Assembly: GCF_900177295.1 (NCBI RefSeq)
Contig: NZ_FWZX01000020.1
Coordinates: 1 to 64,000, forward strand
Source of the DNA: Tistlia consotensis USBA 355
GTDB lineage: Bacteria; Pseudomonadota; Alphaproteobacteria; Kiloniellales; DSM-21159
Reading direction: 5' to 3'
Length of the DNA stretch: 64,000 bases
A program made the position numbers and the translations under genes. Shown piece by piece: positions 34,231 through 47,305 of this stretch; positions within the stretch are counted from its first letter, which is position 1; each line of letters begins with the position of its first letter. Below the pieces are notes generated by a model that saw only the letters and a program-made list of their open reading frames with translations, ran no database searches and was not told where the DNA came from.

Positions 34231-35868
34231 ATGGCCCGGACCACCGAGGGGGCCGCCGAGACGGTGTTCGCCGGCCAGCGCGCCGCCGAGGGACTGGCGG
34301 TCGGCCGCCTGCTGGTCGAGCGCGCGGCCGCGGCCGAGGTGGCGCGCGCGGCGGCGTCTCCGGCCGAGGAAGGCCGGGCCTTCGAGCAGGCCCTGGAGCG
34401 GGCGCGCGGGCAGATCGCCGCGCTGGTCGAGACCGCCGACGCGCTGGGCGCCGAGATCCTGGAGTTCCAGGAGGCGCTGCTGGAGGACGACGAGCTGCTC
34501 GATCCCGTGCGGGCGGCAATCGACGCCGGGCAGTCCGCGGCGGCGGCCTGGATCGGCCACCTCGACGGCGAGATCGAGACCTACCGGGCCGGCGACGACG
34601 AGTACCTCTCGGCCCGCGCCGAGGATCTCGCCGACCTGCAGCAGCGGGTGCTGCGCGCCCTCGTCGCCGCAGGCGAGGCCGCGGGCGGCGAGACGCAGCC
34701 GGAAGGCGCGATCCTGGTCTCGGCCGACCTCACGCCCTCGCGCTTCCTGGAGCTCGACTGGAGCCGGCTCGCGGGCGCCGCGATCGCCGGCGGCAGCCCG
34801 ACCAGCCACGTCTCGATCCTGGCGCGCGCGCGCGGCGTGCCGCTGATCGTCGGGCTGGAGGCCGACCCGGCACTGCTGCCGGCCGGTCGCCTGGCCGTGC
34901 TCGACGCCGAGGCGGCGCGCCTGATCGTCGAGCCGAGTTCGGCGACCCTCGACGCGGTCGAGACCCGGCTCGCGCGGCGCGCCGAGGAATCGAGCGTGAT
35001 CGCCGAGCTGATCGGCCGGCCGGCGCGGACCGCGGCCGGCGAGACCGTCGAGCTGCTGATCAACGTCGACGAGCCCGGCCTGCTCGACTCGCTGTCGCCG
35101 GAGAGCTGCGACGGCATCGGCCTCGCGCGCACCGAGTTCCTGTTCCACGGCGGCCGCCTGCCCGACGAGGAGGCCCAGCGCGCCGTCTACCGCCGCCTGC
35201 TCGACTGGGCCGGCGGCCGGCCGGTGACGATCCGCACCCTCGACGCCGGCGGCGACAAGCCGATCCCCGGCGTGACGCCCGAGGACGAGGCCAATCCCTT
35301 CCTCGGCGTGCGCGGCCTGCGCCTGTCGCTGCGCCATCCCGAGCTGCTGCGCGTCCAGCTCCGCGCCCTGGCCCGCGCCGGCGCCGATCGGCCGCTCAAG
35401 GTCATGGTGCCGATGGTCACCGCCCCGGCCGAGTTCGAGCGCGCCCGGGCCCTGTTCGACGCGGTGCTGCGCGAGCTCGCCGACGAGGGCCTGGAGCATG
35501 GCCGGCCGCCGCTCGGCATGATGGTCGAGGTGCCGGCCGCGGCGCTGACCGCCGAGCGCTTCGCCTGCGACTTCTACTCGATCGGCTCCAACGACCTGGT
35601 CCAGTACACGACGGCCTGCGCGCGCGACAACCCGGCGCTGGCCGAGCTCGCCGACCCGGCCAGTCCGGCGGTCGTCGAGCTGATCGCCCGCACGGTCGCC
35701 GCCGCCGGCCGGCGCGGCGTCGAGGCCAGCCTGTGCGGCGACATGGCATCGGATCCGCGGCTGGTGCCGGTGCTGCTGGAGTGCGGCCTCAGGCGCCTCT
35801 CGGTGGCCCCGGCCCAGGTCGGGCGCGTCAAGCTGGCGATCCGGCGCTATGGTGGCGCCCCGGAATGA
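34231..35868 (+). CDS. PEP-protein phosphotransferase (Enzyme I)
   Basis: 545 residues, slightly short of E. coli PtsI (575) but with all parts. Phospho-His domain GGSPTSHVSILAR with H193; PEP barrel motifs GLARTEFLF, TIRTLDAGGDKPIPG, MVPMV, GMMVEVPAA; and the catalytic Cys in ASLCGDMA (C502). It transfers phosphate from PEP to HPr. The gene begins 5 bp after the HPr gene. A full-length Enzyme I here makes the phosphorelay PEP-EI-HPr-DhaM-DhaL complete inside one operon. Confidence 0.93.
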   Translation: MARTTEGAAETVFAGQRAAEGLAVGRLLVERAAAAEVARAAASPAEEGRAFEQALERARGQIAALVETADALGAEILEFQEALLEDDELLDPVRAAIDAGQSAAAAWIGHLDGEIETYRAGDDEYLSARAEDLADLQQRVLRALVAAGEAAGGETQPEGAILVSADLTPSRFLELDWSRLAGAAIAGGSPTSHVSILARARGVPLIVGLEADPALLPAGRLAVLDAEAARLIVEPSSATLDAVETRLARRAEESSVIAELIGRPARTAAGETVELLINVDEPGLLDSLSPESCDGIGLARTEFLFHGGRLPDEEAQRAVYRRLLDWAGGRPVTIRTLDAGGDKPIPGVTPEDEANPFLGVRGLRLSLRHPELLRVQLRALARAGADRPLKVMVPMVTAPAEFERARALFDAVLRELADEGLEHGRPPLGMMVEVPAAALTAERFACDFYSIGSNDLVQYTTACARDNPALAELADPASPAVVELIARTVAAAGRRGVEASLCGDMASDPRLVPVLLECGLRRLSVAPAQVGRVKLAIRRYGGAPE

Positions 35869-35878
35869 CCGCAGAGCC

Positions 35879-36373
35879 ATGACCGACCAGCCCGACCTGC
35901 GCCCCGAGACCCGCCCCGAGACCCGCCCCGAGCCCCGCGGAGAGACCCGCGCCGAGACGCGCGCCGAGAGCGAGCAGGCGATCGCCGCCTACAAGCGCAT
36001 CCTCAAGGCCTGCCTCGACAAGCGGCCCTCGGGCACGCGCCAGCGCCTGGCGCTCGCGCTCGGCACCCACAAGTCCTTCGTCTCGCAGATCACCAGCCCG
36101 ACCTACCGGGTGCCGCTGCCGGCCCAGCACCTGCCGACGATCTTCCGGCTCTGCCACTTCTCGCCCGACGAGCGGCGGCGCTTCCTCGAGGCCTACCGCC
36201 AGGCCCATCCCGGCCAGGCGCTGCCCGGCGAGGCCGCGGGCGAGCCCGGCAGCCGCCTGCTGGAGATCGAGATTCCGCCCTTCGACGACCCGCGCCGCCA
36301 GCAGGAGCTGGTCGAGGCGATCCGCGAGACCGCCCAGCGCATGATCGCGCTGGCGCAGCACGACAAGGACTAG
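35879..36373 (+). CDS. Small HTH-like protein with RPET-repeat N-terminus
   Basis: 164 residues. Residues 7-30 are a charged tandem repeat (RPET RPET RPEP RGET RAET) produced by a 12-bp DNA repeat. Residues about 34-105 look like a lambda-repressor-type helix-turn-helix (RQRLALALGTHKSFVSQITS), and the remainder is helical and acidic. Start ATG 35879, 10 bp after the Enzyme I gene. Its place between Enzyme I and DhaK suggests control of the operon, but no ligand domain is visible. It could also be a structural partner of the kinase. No firm family was recognised. Confidence 0.7.
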   Translation: MTDQPDLRPETRPETRPEPRGETRAETRAESEQAIAAYKRILKACLDKRPSGTRQRLALALGTHKSFVSQITSPTYRVPLPAQHLPTIFRLCHFSPDERRRFLEAYRQAHPGQALPGEAAGEPGSRLLEIEIPPFDDPRRQQELVEAIRETAQRMIALAQHDKD

Positions 36374-36409
36374 AGGAGGAGGCCGGTAGGCGACGCCGGT
36401 GCCCGATCG

Positions 36410-36506
36410 GGCTTCGCCCTTCGACAGGCTCAGGGTGAAGCCCGTCCCTGAAACCGGGGGCGACCTTGTCCGTCGCTTCATGGTGAGCCTGTCGAACCAC
36501 GAAGCG
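36410..36506. repeat. Inverted pair of TCGACAGGCTCA dispersed repeats
   Basis: Unit 1 (36410-36443) has GGGCTTC and GAAGCCC ends around TCGACAGGCTCA. Unit 2 (36474-36506) has CGCTTC and GAAGCG ends around TGAGCCTGTCGA, i.e. the core in reverse. Together they make a larger inverted structure between the HTH-like gene and dhaK. A 20-bp piece also occurs at 311-330. They are common intergenic repeats in proteobacteria. Confidence 0.75.
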
Positions 36507-36535
36507 TGAAGGCACCGCCCAGGGGGAAACAGCCC

Positions 36536-37537
36536 ATGAAGAAACTGATCAACGGCATCGACGGCATCCTGAGCGAGAGCCTGCGGGGCTTCGGCGCGGC
36601 GCACGCCGACCTCGTCGCGGTCAGCCTCGACCCGAAGTACGTCCTGCGCGCCACCCCGAAGGCGCGCGGCAAGGTCGCGCTGGTCTCCGGCGGCGGCTCG
36701 GGCCACGAGCCGCTGCACGCCGGCTTCGTCGGCGCTGGCATGCTCGACGCCGCCTGCCCCGGCGAGGTCTTCACCTCGCCGACGCCGGACCAGATGCTGG
36801 CCGCCGCCCAGGCGGCCGACGCCGGCGGCGGGCTGCTGTTCGTCGTCAAGAACTATTCCGGCGACGTCATGAACTTCGAGATGGCCGCCGAGATGCTGGC
36901 CGACGCGCCGGGCGGCGTCGCGACCGTGCTGACCAACGACGACGTCGCCGTCGAGGACTCGACCTTCAGCCAGGGCCGCCGCGGCGTCGCCGGCACGGTG
37001 ATCGTCGAGAAGATCGTCGGCGCCGCCGCGGAGCGCGGCGCGGACCTCGCCGCCTGCCAGGCGCTTGGCGAGCGGGTCAACAAGGCGACCGGCAGCCTCG
37101 GCGTCGCCCTGACCAGCTGCACCGTGCCCGCGGCCGGCCGGCCGACCTTCGACCTCGGCGAGGACGAGATGGAGCTCGGCGTCGGCATCCACGGCGAGCC
37201 CGGCCGGCGCCGCGTGCCGCTGATGCCGGCCGACGAGATCGCCGAGGCGATGGTCTCGGCGATCTGCGAATCGACCGGGCCGAAGCCCGGCGAGCCGCTG
37301 CTGCTGCTGCTCAACGGCATGGGCGCCTCGCCGCAGATGGAGCTCTACCTGATGTACGAGGCGGCCCGCCGGCTCTGCGAGGACCGCGGCCTGGCCGTGG
37401 CGCGCAGCCTGGTCGGCAACTACTGCACCTCGCTCGACATGGCCGGCTGCTCCCTGACCCTGACCCGGATGGACGAGGCGCTGCTCGACCTCTGGGACGC
37501 GCCGGTGCACACGGCGGCGCTGCGCTGGGGCATGTGA
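36536..37537 (+). CDS. dhaK: Dihydroxyacetone kinase subunit K
   Basis: 333 residues, the normal DhaK length. Substrate-site motif SGGGSGHEPLHAGFVG, then KNYSGDVMNFEMA and the covalent substrate-binding histidine in GVGIHGEPG (H219; H218 in E. coli). DhaK binds dihydroxyacetone or similar short ketoses as a hemiaminal on that histidine. ATG 36536 was chosen: AGGGGGAAAC lies upstream and the family N-terminus MKKLING begins there. It is separated from the HTH-like gene by 162 bp holding repeats, so it may be expressed at a different level from dhaL. Related kinases act on erythrulose, so the substrate is not fixed by homology. Confidence 0.93.
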   Translation: MKKLINGIDGILSESLRGFGAAHADLVAVSLDPKYVLRATPKARGKVALVSGGGSGHEPLHAGFVGAGMLDAACPGEVFTSPTPDQMLAAAQAADAGGGLLFVVKNYSGDVMNFEMAAEMLADAPGGVATVLTNDDVAVEDSTFSQGRRGVAGTVIVEKIVGAAAERGADLAACQALGERVNKATGSLGVALTSCTVPAAGRPTFDLGEDEMELGVGIHGEPGRRRVPLMPADEIAEAMVSAICESTGPKPGEPLLLLLNGMGASPQMELYLMYEAARRLCEDRGLAVARSLVGNYCTSLDMAGCSLTLTRMDEALLDLWDAPVHTAALRWGM

Positions 37538-37563
37538 GGGTCCGAGCGGTCAGGACTCGCGTC

Positions 37564-37705
37564 ACCCCTCACCCTCCCACGGCCTGACGGCCGCGGGCCC
37601 CTCCCTCTCCCCCAAGGGGCGAGGGTTCACCTGAGCGCCCTGTTCAATCCCTCGCCCCTTCGGGGAGAGGGAGGGGCCCACGCAAAGCGTGGGAGGGTGA
37701 GGGGT
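37564..37705. repeat. Asymmetric long hairpin element (copy 2, inverted relative to copy 1)
   Basis: Left arm 37564-37625 and right arm 37649-37705 flank a 23-base loop. The left arm is the reverse complement of the right arm of the element at 19194-19340 with about one mismatch, and the right arm matches its left arm likewise. The loops are also related (GAGCGCCCT). It lies between the converging dhaK and cbbY-like genes. Confidence 0.85.
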
Positions 37706-37708
37706 ACG

Positions 37709-38440
37709 CTACGCGAGGCCCACAACGGCTTGCGCCGGGACCAGCGCTTCCAGCTCTCCCAGCCCCACCGCCTCCAGCGAGGGCGCGACGAGCGACGCCC
37801 CCACGAAGTCCTGGCCGTCCGTATAGAGCCCTGGCGTCACCACCGTCGCCAGCCCGGCGCCGAGTGCCGCCTTCAGTCCGTTCGCCGAATCCTCGAAGGC
37901 GAGGCAGGCCCCGGCCGGCAGGCCGAGCCGGCCGAGGGCCAGGCGGTAGACCTCGGGATCGGGCTTCTTGCGGGCGACCGCATCGCCCGCCGCGACGACC
38001 TCGAAGAGCGCCGTCGCCGGCCGGCCGAAGGCGATGCGGATCAGCGCCTCGACGTTGGCCGGGGTCGTCGTCGTCGCGACCGCCAGGCGCAGGCCGGCGG
38101 CACGGGCCTCGCCGAGCAGGCGGCGCACGCCGGGGCGCAGGGCGCCGCCCTCGGCGGCCAGTAGGGCGTGGTAGCGCGCGGTCTTCTCAGCGTGGATCTC
38201 GGCGACCAGGGTGCGGCCGCGTTCGGCGGCGGCCGGCCGGTCGGTCTCGAGGAAATGCAGCAGCCGCTCCTTGCCGCCGGTGACGGCGAGCAGCGCCCGG
38301 TAGCGCTCGCGGCTCCAGGACCAGGGCAGGCCCCAGGCCCGGAAGGCGGCGTTGAAGGCGCGCCGGTGCAGCTCCTCGGTCTCCGCCAGCGTGCCGTCGA
38401 CGTCGAAGATCAGCGCTTCCAGGGGCGCCCGGGGCCTCAT
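37709..38440 (-). CDS. cbbY: CbbY-like HAD phosphatase
   Basis: 243 residues of the HAD superfamily, subgroup with an alpha-helical cap. Motif I is [15 protein letters not shown] (nucleophile and acid aspartates), motif [10 protein letters not shown], the lysine is in RKKPDPEVY and motif IV is [12 protein letters not shown]. In red-type Rubisco operons CbbY removes the inhibitor xylulose-1,5-bisphosphate. It is the last gene of the Calvin operon. ATG 38440 overlaps the cbbE stop by 4 bp. The operon context supports the CbbY role over a general sugar phosphatase. Confidence 0.87.
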   Translation of the reverse strand: MRPRAPLEALIFDVDGTLAETEELHRRAFNAAFRAWGLPWSWSRERYRALLAVTGGKERLLHFLETDRPAAAERGRTLVAEIHAEKTARYHALLAAEGGALRPGVRRLLGEARAAGLRLAVATTTTPANVEALIRIAFGRPATALFEVVAAGDAVARKKPDPEVYRLALGRLGLPAGACLAFEDSANGLKAALGAGLATVVTPGLYTDGQDFVGASLVAPSLEAVGLGELEALVPAQAVVGLA

Positions 38441-39126
38441 GCCGCGCTGCGCCGGCGGGCGCCCTCGGCAGCGGTGCGCAGGGCCGCCAGGTTGCGGGCA
38501 TAGGCCTCGCGCGTGCCGCCCTTGAAGACCGCCGAGCCGGCGACCAGCACGTTGGCACCGGCCTCGACGACCAGCGGCGCGGTCTCGGGCGCGACGCCGC
38601 CGTCGACCTCGATCTCGATCGGCCGGCTGCCGATCAGCGATCGCACGCGGCGCAGCTTCTCGACCACCGCCGGAATGAAGGCCTGGCCGCCGAAGCCCGG
38701 ATTGACGCTCATCAGCAGCACCAGGTCGAGGCGGTCGAGGACGTACTCGATCACGCTCTCCGGCGTCGCCGGGTTGAGCGACACGCCCGCCTTCCGGCCG
38801 AGGTCGCGGATCGCCTGGAGCGTCCGGTCGAGGTGCCGGCAGGCCTCGGCATGGACCGTGATGACGTCGGCGCCGGCCTCGGCGAAGGCCGCGAGATAGG
38901 GATCGGCCGGCTCGATCATCAGGTGCACGTCGAAGGTCTTCGCCGAATGCCGCCGCAGCGCCTTCACGACCGGCGGCCCGAAGGTGATGTTGGGCACGAA
39001 GTGGCCGTCCATCACGTCGAGGTGGATCCAGTCGGCGCCGGCCGCCTCGACGTCGGCCAGCTCCCGGCCGAGCTCGGCGAAGTCGGCCGAGAGCAGCGAG
39101 GGCGCGAGCAGCAGCGGCCGGGTCAC
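38437..39126 (-). CDS. cbbE: Ribulose-phosphate 3-epimerase
   Basis: 229 residues forming one TIM barrel. Typical motifs: [36 protein letters not shown] (metal His/Asp), [24 protein letters not shown] and [11 protein letters not shown]. It interconverts xylulose-5-phosphate and ribulose-5-phosphate, needed to regenerate the Rubisco substrate. Start is GTG at 39126, overlapping the cbbX stop (GTGA). The stop overlaps the cbbY start. Confidence 0.95.
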   Translation of the reverse strand: MTRPLLLAPSLLSADFAELGRELADVEAAGADWIHLDVMDGHFVPNITFGPPVVKALRRHSAKTFDVHLMIEPADPYLAAFAEAGADVITVHAEACRHLDRTLQAIRDLGRKAGVSLNPATPESVIEYVLDRLDLVLLMSVNPGFGGQAFIPAVVEKLRRVRSLIGSRPIEIEVDGGVAPETAPLVVEAGANVLVAGSAVFKGGTREAYARNLAALRTAAEGARRRSAA

Positions 39127-40067
39127 GACCCGCCCTCCCCGTCCCCGATCCGCTCCTCCGGAAGGCCGAACACCCGGCTGGCCAGGATGTCCCCGCCCGA
39201 GAGGGTGGAGAGCGCGGCGGCGTCGAGCGGCCCCTCGGCGGTCTCGAACAGGCGGCTGGCCTGGCGCAGGCGGGCGCGGTCGAGGGCGTTGCGGATCGAG
39301 CGGGCATTGGCGAAGTGCGGCTGGGTCCGGCGCCGCGGGATGTAGCGCTCGAGCGCCGCCCGCGCCTCGGGCGCCAGGCGGTAGCCCTGCCGCTCCAGGA
39401 TCAGCTCGGCGATGGCCAGCAGCTCGCCGTCCCCGTAGTCGGGAAAGTCGACGTGGTGGGCGATGCGCGAGCGGAAGCCGGGGTTGCTGGCGAAGAAGCG
39501 CTCCATGCGGTCGGCGTAGCCGGCCAGGATCACCACCAGGTCGTCGCGCTGGTTCTCCATGACCTGGAGCAGGATCTCGATCGCCTCCTGGCCGTAGTCG
39601 CGCTCGTTCTCCGGCCGGTAGAGGTAGTAGGCCTCGTCGATGAACAGCACGCCGCCCATCGCCTTCTTCAGCACCTCCTTGGTCTTGGGCGCCGTGTGGC
39701 CGATGTACTGGCCGACCAGGTCGTCGCGGGTGACGCTGACCAGGTGGCCCCTGCGGACGTAGCCGAGGCGGTGCAGCAGCTCGGCCATCCTGAGCGCGAC
39801 CGTCGTCTTGCCGGTGCCGGGATTGCCGGTGAAGGACATGTGCAGGCTCGGCGCCTCGTGGGCGAGGCCGAGCCGGCGCCGCGCCCGCTCGACCAGCAGC
39901 AGCGCCGAGATCTCGCGGATCCGCCGCTTGACCGGTGCGAGGCCGACCAGCGTCCGGTCCAGCTCCTCCAGCACCGCCTTGACGCCGGATTCCTCGAACT
40001 CGCGCCTGAGGTCGACGGCGGTCTCCGCCGCCTCGACCGGCTCCTCCCTGGCCGCCTCGCCCGCCAT
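39123..40067 (-). CDS. cbbX: Red-type Rubisco activase CbbX
   Basis: 314 residues of the AAA+ class. Walker [10 protein letters not shown] (81-89), Walker [15 protein letters not shown], and the pore-loop region [14 protein letters not shown]. CbbX forms hexamers that remodel inhibited form IC/ID Rubisco by pulling on the large subunit's C-terminal tail, and it is itself stimulated by ribulose-1,5-bisphosphate. It lies 5 bp after cbbS, the normal order in red-type operons. Confidence 0.95.
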   Translation of the reverse strand: MAGEAAREEPVEAAETAVDLRREFEESGVKAVLEELDRTLVGLAPVKRRIREISALLLVERARRRLGLAHEAPSLHMSFTGNPGTGKTTVALRMAELLHRLGYVRRGHLVSVTRDDLVGQYIGHTAPKTKEVLKKAMGGVLFIDEAYYLYRPENERDYGQEAIEILLQVMENQRDDLVVILAGYADRMERFFASNPGFRSRIAHHVDFPDYGDGELLAIAELILERQGYRLAPEARAALERYIPRRRTQPHFANARSIRNALDRARLRQASRLFETAEGPLDAAALSTLSGGDILASRVFGLPEERIGDGEGGS

Positions 40068-40072
40068 GGCCG

Positions 40073-40492
40073 TCAGCCGTAGCGCTGGCCGGCCGGCCGC
40101 TCGGTCGCGTAGCTGCGCGTCGTGTAGCGCAGGCGGCGGCCCTCAGCCTCCTCACGGACCAGGTGGAAGCCCGGCTCCTCGGCCGGCCGGCCGACGATGA
40201 AGGACAGGCGGATCGTCTCCCAGCCGTGGCTGGCGTCGAAGGCCGAGAGGCGGATGTAGCGCTCGCCGAAGACCTTGCGGCACTCGGCCAGCTCCAGCAT
40301 GACGCCGGCCGCGTCGGCGACGTCGAACATCGGCTGGCCCCAGAGGTCCCAGTAGGTGTTGCGCGGGTGCGGGTCGTCGGTGGTCTCGATGTTGACGGCC
40401 CAGCCCTGGTCGAGGGCGTACTGGACCTGCCGGGCGATCTGCGCGTCGGTCAGGTCGGGCAGGAAGGAGAAGGTGCCTTGGGTCAGTCTCAT
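40073..40492 (-). CDS. cbbS: Rubisco small subunit, red type
   Basis: 139 residues. [16 protein letters not shown] is the characteristic N-terminus of form IC small subunits, followed by [18 protein letters not shown] and [10 protein letters not shown]. The C-terminal extension ([19 protein letters not shown]) is a red-type feature that forms beta-hairpins in the central channel. ATG 40492 follows the AGAGACCCC stretch; it lies 35 bp after cbbL. Confidence 0.96.
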   Translation of the reverse strand: MRLTQGTFSFLPDLTDAQIARQVQYALDQGWAVNIETTDDPHPRNTYWDLWGQPMFDVADAAGVMLELAECRKVFGERYIRLSAFDASHGWETIRLSFIVGRPAEEPGFHLVREEAEGRRLRYTTRSYATERPAGQRYG

Positions 40493-40527
40493 GGGGTCTC
40501 TCCCTGGTACGGGCGCCGTTGCGGGCG

Positions 40528-45130
<4,603 letters not shown>

Positions 45131-45171
45131 GGCGGCTCCCATTACGGTTCGGACGTGCATCGGACGCCCCA

Positions 45172-46047
45172 TCAGACGGCCCGGCGCCGACGCTCGACGA
45201 GGCGCTGGATCATCGGCGTCAGGATCAGCTGCATGGCGAGGTCGAGCTTGCCGCCGGGGATGACGATCGAGTTCGCCCGGGACATGAAGCTGTCGTGGAT
45301 CATCGAGACCAGGTAGGGGAAGTCGATGCCGCGCGGGTTGCGGAAGCGGATCACGACCAGGGATTCGTCGGCGGTCGGGATCCAGCGGGCGATGAAGGGG
45401 TTCGAGGTGTCGACCGTCGGAACCCGCTGGAAGTTGATGTCGGTGTTGGTGAACTGCGGGCAGATGCAATGCACGTAGGCGTGCATGCGCCTGAGGATCA
45501 CGTCGGTCACCGCCTCGGTCGAATAGCCGCGCAGCGCCTTGTCGCGATGGATCTTCTGGGTCCACTCGAGGTTGATCACCGGCACCACGCCGATCTTCAG
45601 GTCGGCCTGGTCGGCGATCTTGATCGTCTCCGTCGAGACGGCGCCGTGCAGCCCCTCGTAGAACAGCAGGTCGCTGTCTTCCTCGAAGGGCAGCCAGTCG
45701 GTGAAGCAGCCCTCGGCGACGCCGTAGCGCGCCGCCTCCTCGGCGTCGTGGACGTAGTGCCGGGTCTGGCCGCAGCCGGTCCCGGCGTAGTCGCGGAACA
45801 CCCTCTCCAGCGCCGCCAGGTCGTTGGCGTCGTAGCTGAAGTGGCTGAAGGTGTGGTCGCCGGCGGCGTTGCGCGCCTCGATCTCGCGCTTCATGCCCAG
45901 GCGGTCGTAGCGGTGGAAGGCGTCGCCCTCGATCGACACCGCCTTGACGTCCTCGCGCCGGAAGATCTGGTCGAAGGTGTGCTTGACCGTGGTCGTGCCG
46001 GCGCCCGAGGAGCCGGTGACGGAGATGATCGGATGGCGGACCGACAT
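45172..46047 (-). CDS. cbbP: Phosphoribulokinase
   Basis: 291 residues, the length of the octameric proteobacterial class. P-loop GSSGAGTTT (12-20), substrate-side motifs [12 protein letters not shown] and HFSYDAND, and [10 protein letters not shown]. It converts ribulose-5-phosphate to ribulose-1,5-bisphosphate with ATP. It lies 16 bp after cbbF. NADH activation is known for this class; no site can be assigned from sequence here. Confidence 0.96.
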   Translation of the reverse strand: MSVRHPIISVTGSSGAGTTTVKHTFDQIFRREDVKAVSIEGDAFHRYDRLGMKREIEARNAAGDHTFSHFSYDANDLAALERVFRDYAGTGCGQTRHYVHDAEEAARYGVAEGCFTDWLPFEEDSDLLFYEGLHGAVSTETIKIADQADLKIGVVPVINLEWTQKIHRDKALRGYSTEAVTDVILRRMHAYVHCICPQFTNTDINFQRVPTVDTSNPFIARWIPTADESLVVIRFRNPRGIDFPYLVSMIHDSFMSRANSIVIPGGKLDLAMQLILTPMIQRLVERRRRAV

Positions 46048-46063
46048 GCCCTCGCGCTCCCCG

Positions 46064-47149
46064 TCAGGCCCGGAACAGGCCGCGCCGGCCGAACAGCGGC
46101 GAGGCTTCGCCGAGGCCGGGCGGATCGCTGTGGTAGCGGGCGACCCGCTCGACCTTGTCGCGCGAGCCGAAGACGAGCGGCGTGCGCTGGTGCAGCGCGT
46201 GCGGCTCGATCGAGCGGATCGGGCTGACGCCGTCGGTCGCCGCCCCGCCGGCCTGCTCGACGATGAAGGCGATCGGGTTGGCCTCGTAGACCAGGCGCAG
46301 GCGGCCCTCGCCGTAGCCGGGGCGCGCGTCGCGCGGATAGAGGAAGATGCCGCCGCGCTGCAGGACCCGGTAGGCCTCGGCGACCAGGGAGGCGATCCAG
46401 CGCATGTTGAAGTTCTCGCCGCGCGGCCCCTCGGCGCCGGCGATGCAGTCGTCGATGTAGCTCTGGATCGCCGGATCCCAGAAGCGGTAGTTCGAGGCGT
46501 TGATCGCGTACTCGCGGCGGCCGAGCGGGATGGCGAGGTCGCGGCGGGTCCGGCGGAAGGTCCGCGCGGCACGGTCGAGGGTGAAGACCTGGGTGCCGGC
46601 GCCCAGCGTCACGGCCAGCGCCGTGTGCGGCCCGTAGACCACGAAGCCGGCGGCGAGCTGGCTGCTGCCCGGCTGCAGCAGCGGATGGCGCGCCGCGCCC
46701 CCGAGCGCCGTCGGGGTCGCCGCGGGCAGGGCCGGCAGGATCGAGAAGATCGTGCCGACCGAGACGTCGGTATCGAGGTTCGAGGAGCCGTCGAGCGGGT
46801 CAATGGCGACGGCCAGCGGCGCGTCGGGCCTGAGCGCGATCGGCGACTCGCTCTCCTCCGAGCCCAGCCAGGCGACCGGCGCGCCGGCGAGGGCGGCCAG
46901 TACCAGCTCGTGCGCCTGGAGGTCGAGCGTCGCCTGGCTGTCGCCATCGGCGTTGCGCCCGACGGCCCCGCCGAGCGGACCGTCCAGCTCGCCGCGGCCG
47001 AGGCGCTCGGCGATCTCGACGATCGCCTGTCCCAGGACCTCGACCGTCTCCGCGACCGCCCGGCGCAGCGGATCGTCGCCGCTCCAGCCCGCCAGGTACT
47101 GGGCCAGGGTCGCTGGATCGGTCGCAGGATTGGTCGCAGGATCGCTCAT
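46064..47149 (-). CDS. cbbF: Class I fructose-1,6-bisphosphatase
   Basis: 361 residues. Metal-binding motifs LGSEESES and AIDPLDGSSNLDT are intact, with substrate-site sequences NASNYRFWD and LYPRDARPGYGEGRLRL. It removes phosphate from fructose bisphosphate (and in many bacteria sedoheptulose bisphosphate). First gene of the minus-strand Calvin operon, divergent from cbbR. The N-terminus has a small repeat (TNPATDPATLA). ATG 47149 lies just after GGAGGAGGGCGGC. Confidence 0.95.
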   Translation of the reverse strand: MSDPATNPATDPATLAQYLAGWSGDDPLRRAVAETVEVLGQAIVEIAERLGRGELDGPLGGAVGRNADGDSQATLDLQAHELVLAALAGAPVAWLGSEESESPIALRPDAPLAVAIDPLDGSSNLDTDVSVGTIFSILPALPAATPTALGGAARHPLLQPGSSQLAAGFVVYGPHTALAVTLGAGTQVFTLDRAARTFRRTRRDLAIPLGRREYAINASNYRFWDPAIQSYIDDCIAGAEGPRGENFNMRWIASLVAEAYRVLQRGGIFLYPRDARPGYGEGRLRLVYEANPIAFIVEQAGGAATDGVSPIRSIEPHALHQRTPLVFGSRDKVERVARYHSDPPGLGEASPLFGRRGLFRA

Positions 47150-47277
47150 TGCCGCCCTCCTCCCGCATCCGGGCCCCGCCGCGCGGGTCCCGCTGCCGTT
47201 CATTGGCGGTCGTCTTGCCGCCTTTCCTGTCGGAGGGCCTGCCCTCCCACGACAGCGAGGCTGACGGCCTTGGCGGC

Positions 47278-47292
47278 TTCAGTAAATTTGAA
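47278..47292. promoter_or_regulatory. Candidate CbbR binding site
   Basis: TTCA-N7-TGAA forms a perfect palindrome and contains TCA-N7-TGA, which fits the TNA-N7-TNA pattern reported for CbbR sites. It lies 14 bp before the cbbR start and 129 bp before the cbbF start, in the only AT-rich part of the 156-bp divergent region. CbbR regulators bind between the two genes, repressing their own gene. Confidence 0.6.
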
Positions 47293-47305
47293 TATTCTGT
47301 TGGTG

